From contig JAIPBB010000269.1 of the NCBI GenBank assembly GCA_021739805.1, positions 1-7,604 of the forward strand: 7,604 bases of DNA, read 5' to 3'. Each line of letters starts with the position of its first letter. The stretch's first letter is position 1. This stretch comes from Saprospiraceae bacterium (GTDB lineage: Bacteria; Bacteroidota; Bacteroidia; Bacteroidales; JAIPBB01). The notes below the pieces were generated by a model, which saw only the letters and a program-made list of their open reading frames with translations, made no database searches and was not told where the DNA came from. Below are positions 7,369 through 7,604 of the stretch, piece after piece. Position numbers and translations under genes: made by a program.

Positions 7369-7604
7369 ATTTTGATTTAGTGCTAAAACTAAAACAAAAA
7401 TTCCTACTAAAATTCTGTTTAATATTCTCATATTTATAAGAAGGGCTAATTAATATATAATGATTAATTAATTTAAAACAAATATAAAAAAATATAGTAA
7501 TTATTTAGCTGGTTAATCACTTTGTGATAAAATTATATCCATCAAAGGTAGTACATAATTCTGAAAATACATTACAATTGTTCTTTCTAGCTGTTGAAAC
7601 AAAT
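7369..7604. other. AT-rich stretch after the terminator, no certain gene
   Basis: No plus-strand gene is seen. On the minus strand two overlapping frames stay open from the right edge. One ends at a TAA at 7515-7513 (29 codons, ending LPLMDIILSQSD). The other ends at a TGA at 7519-7517 (28 codons). Either could be the end of a leftward gene entering from outside; the first reads more like an amphipathic protein end, but this is too short to call. An A/T-only inverted repeat, TAATTAAT (7447-7454) and ATTAATTA (7463-7470), lies between that point and the terminator. It could be a weak hairpin or simply composition. Confidence 0.5.

Noticed and set aside
7479..7486. TATATTTG on the minus strand, matching TAnnTTTG
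   Set aside because: There is no -33 box at the right spacing and no leftward gene downstream of it.

Overview
The window is AT-rich DNA (roughly two-thirds A+T by eye) from a member of the Bacteroidota. The clearest evidence is the gene content: a type IX secretion system (T9SS)-associated PorV-family outer-membrane protein next to a gingipain-type (C25) PorU-family peptidase. Other signs fit. The CDS starts have A/T-rich leaders instead of strong Shine-Dalgarno sites, many signal peptides end in S-Q or G-Q, and one exported protein begins with a CarboxypepD-regulatory-like beta domain. The genus cannot be told from this sequence.

Layout. Bases 1-3473 read leftward as a two-gene unit. A PorV/PorQ-family beta-barrel protein (3473 to 2376) comes first, followed after 27 bases by a long secreted C25 cysteine peptidase of the PorU2 type (2348 to beyond base 1). 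Only the first 782 codons of the peptidase are present, but its His-Cys dyad is visible and in frame. A 476-base AT-rich divergent intergenic region (3474-3949) separates this unit from two rightward genes. The first is a hybrid histidine kinase with no sensor domain (3950-5137). The second is a secreted YfbK-like von Willebrand factor A protein (5296-7305), closed by a good intrinsic terminator (7338-7368). The last 236 bases hold no certain gene; a leftward coding end may enter from the right edge.

How the genes relate. The PorV2-PorU2 pair is expected to act together at the outer membrane. In the canonical T9SS, PorV shuttles cargo to the sortase PorU, which removes the C-terminal sorting signal and attaches the protein to a surface anchor. 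The duplicate pair here probably does something analogous, but its cargo and reaction are inferred. The kinase would be cytosolic and could pass phosphate through its own receiver domain. A link to either neighbour rests only on position. The VWA protein is predicted to be exported and to bind a divalent metal at an intact MIDAS site; the family's function is not well established.

No tRNA, rRNA, insertion sequence, CRISPR array or phage gene was recognised. Nothing here amounts to a clearly undescribed system. The points most worth following are the PorV2-PorU2 pair, the sensorless hybrid kinase with its altered N-box, and the domain fusion in the YfbK-like protein.
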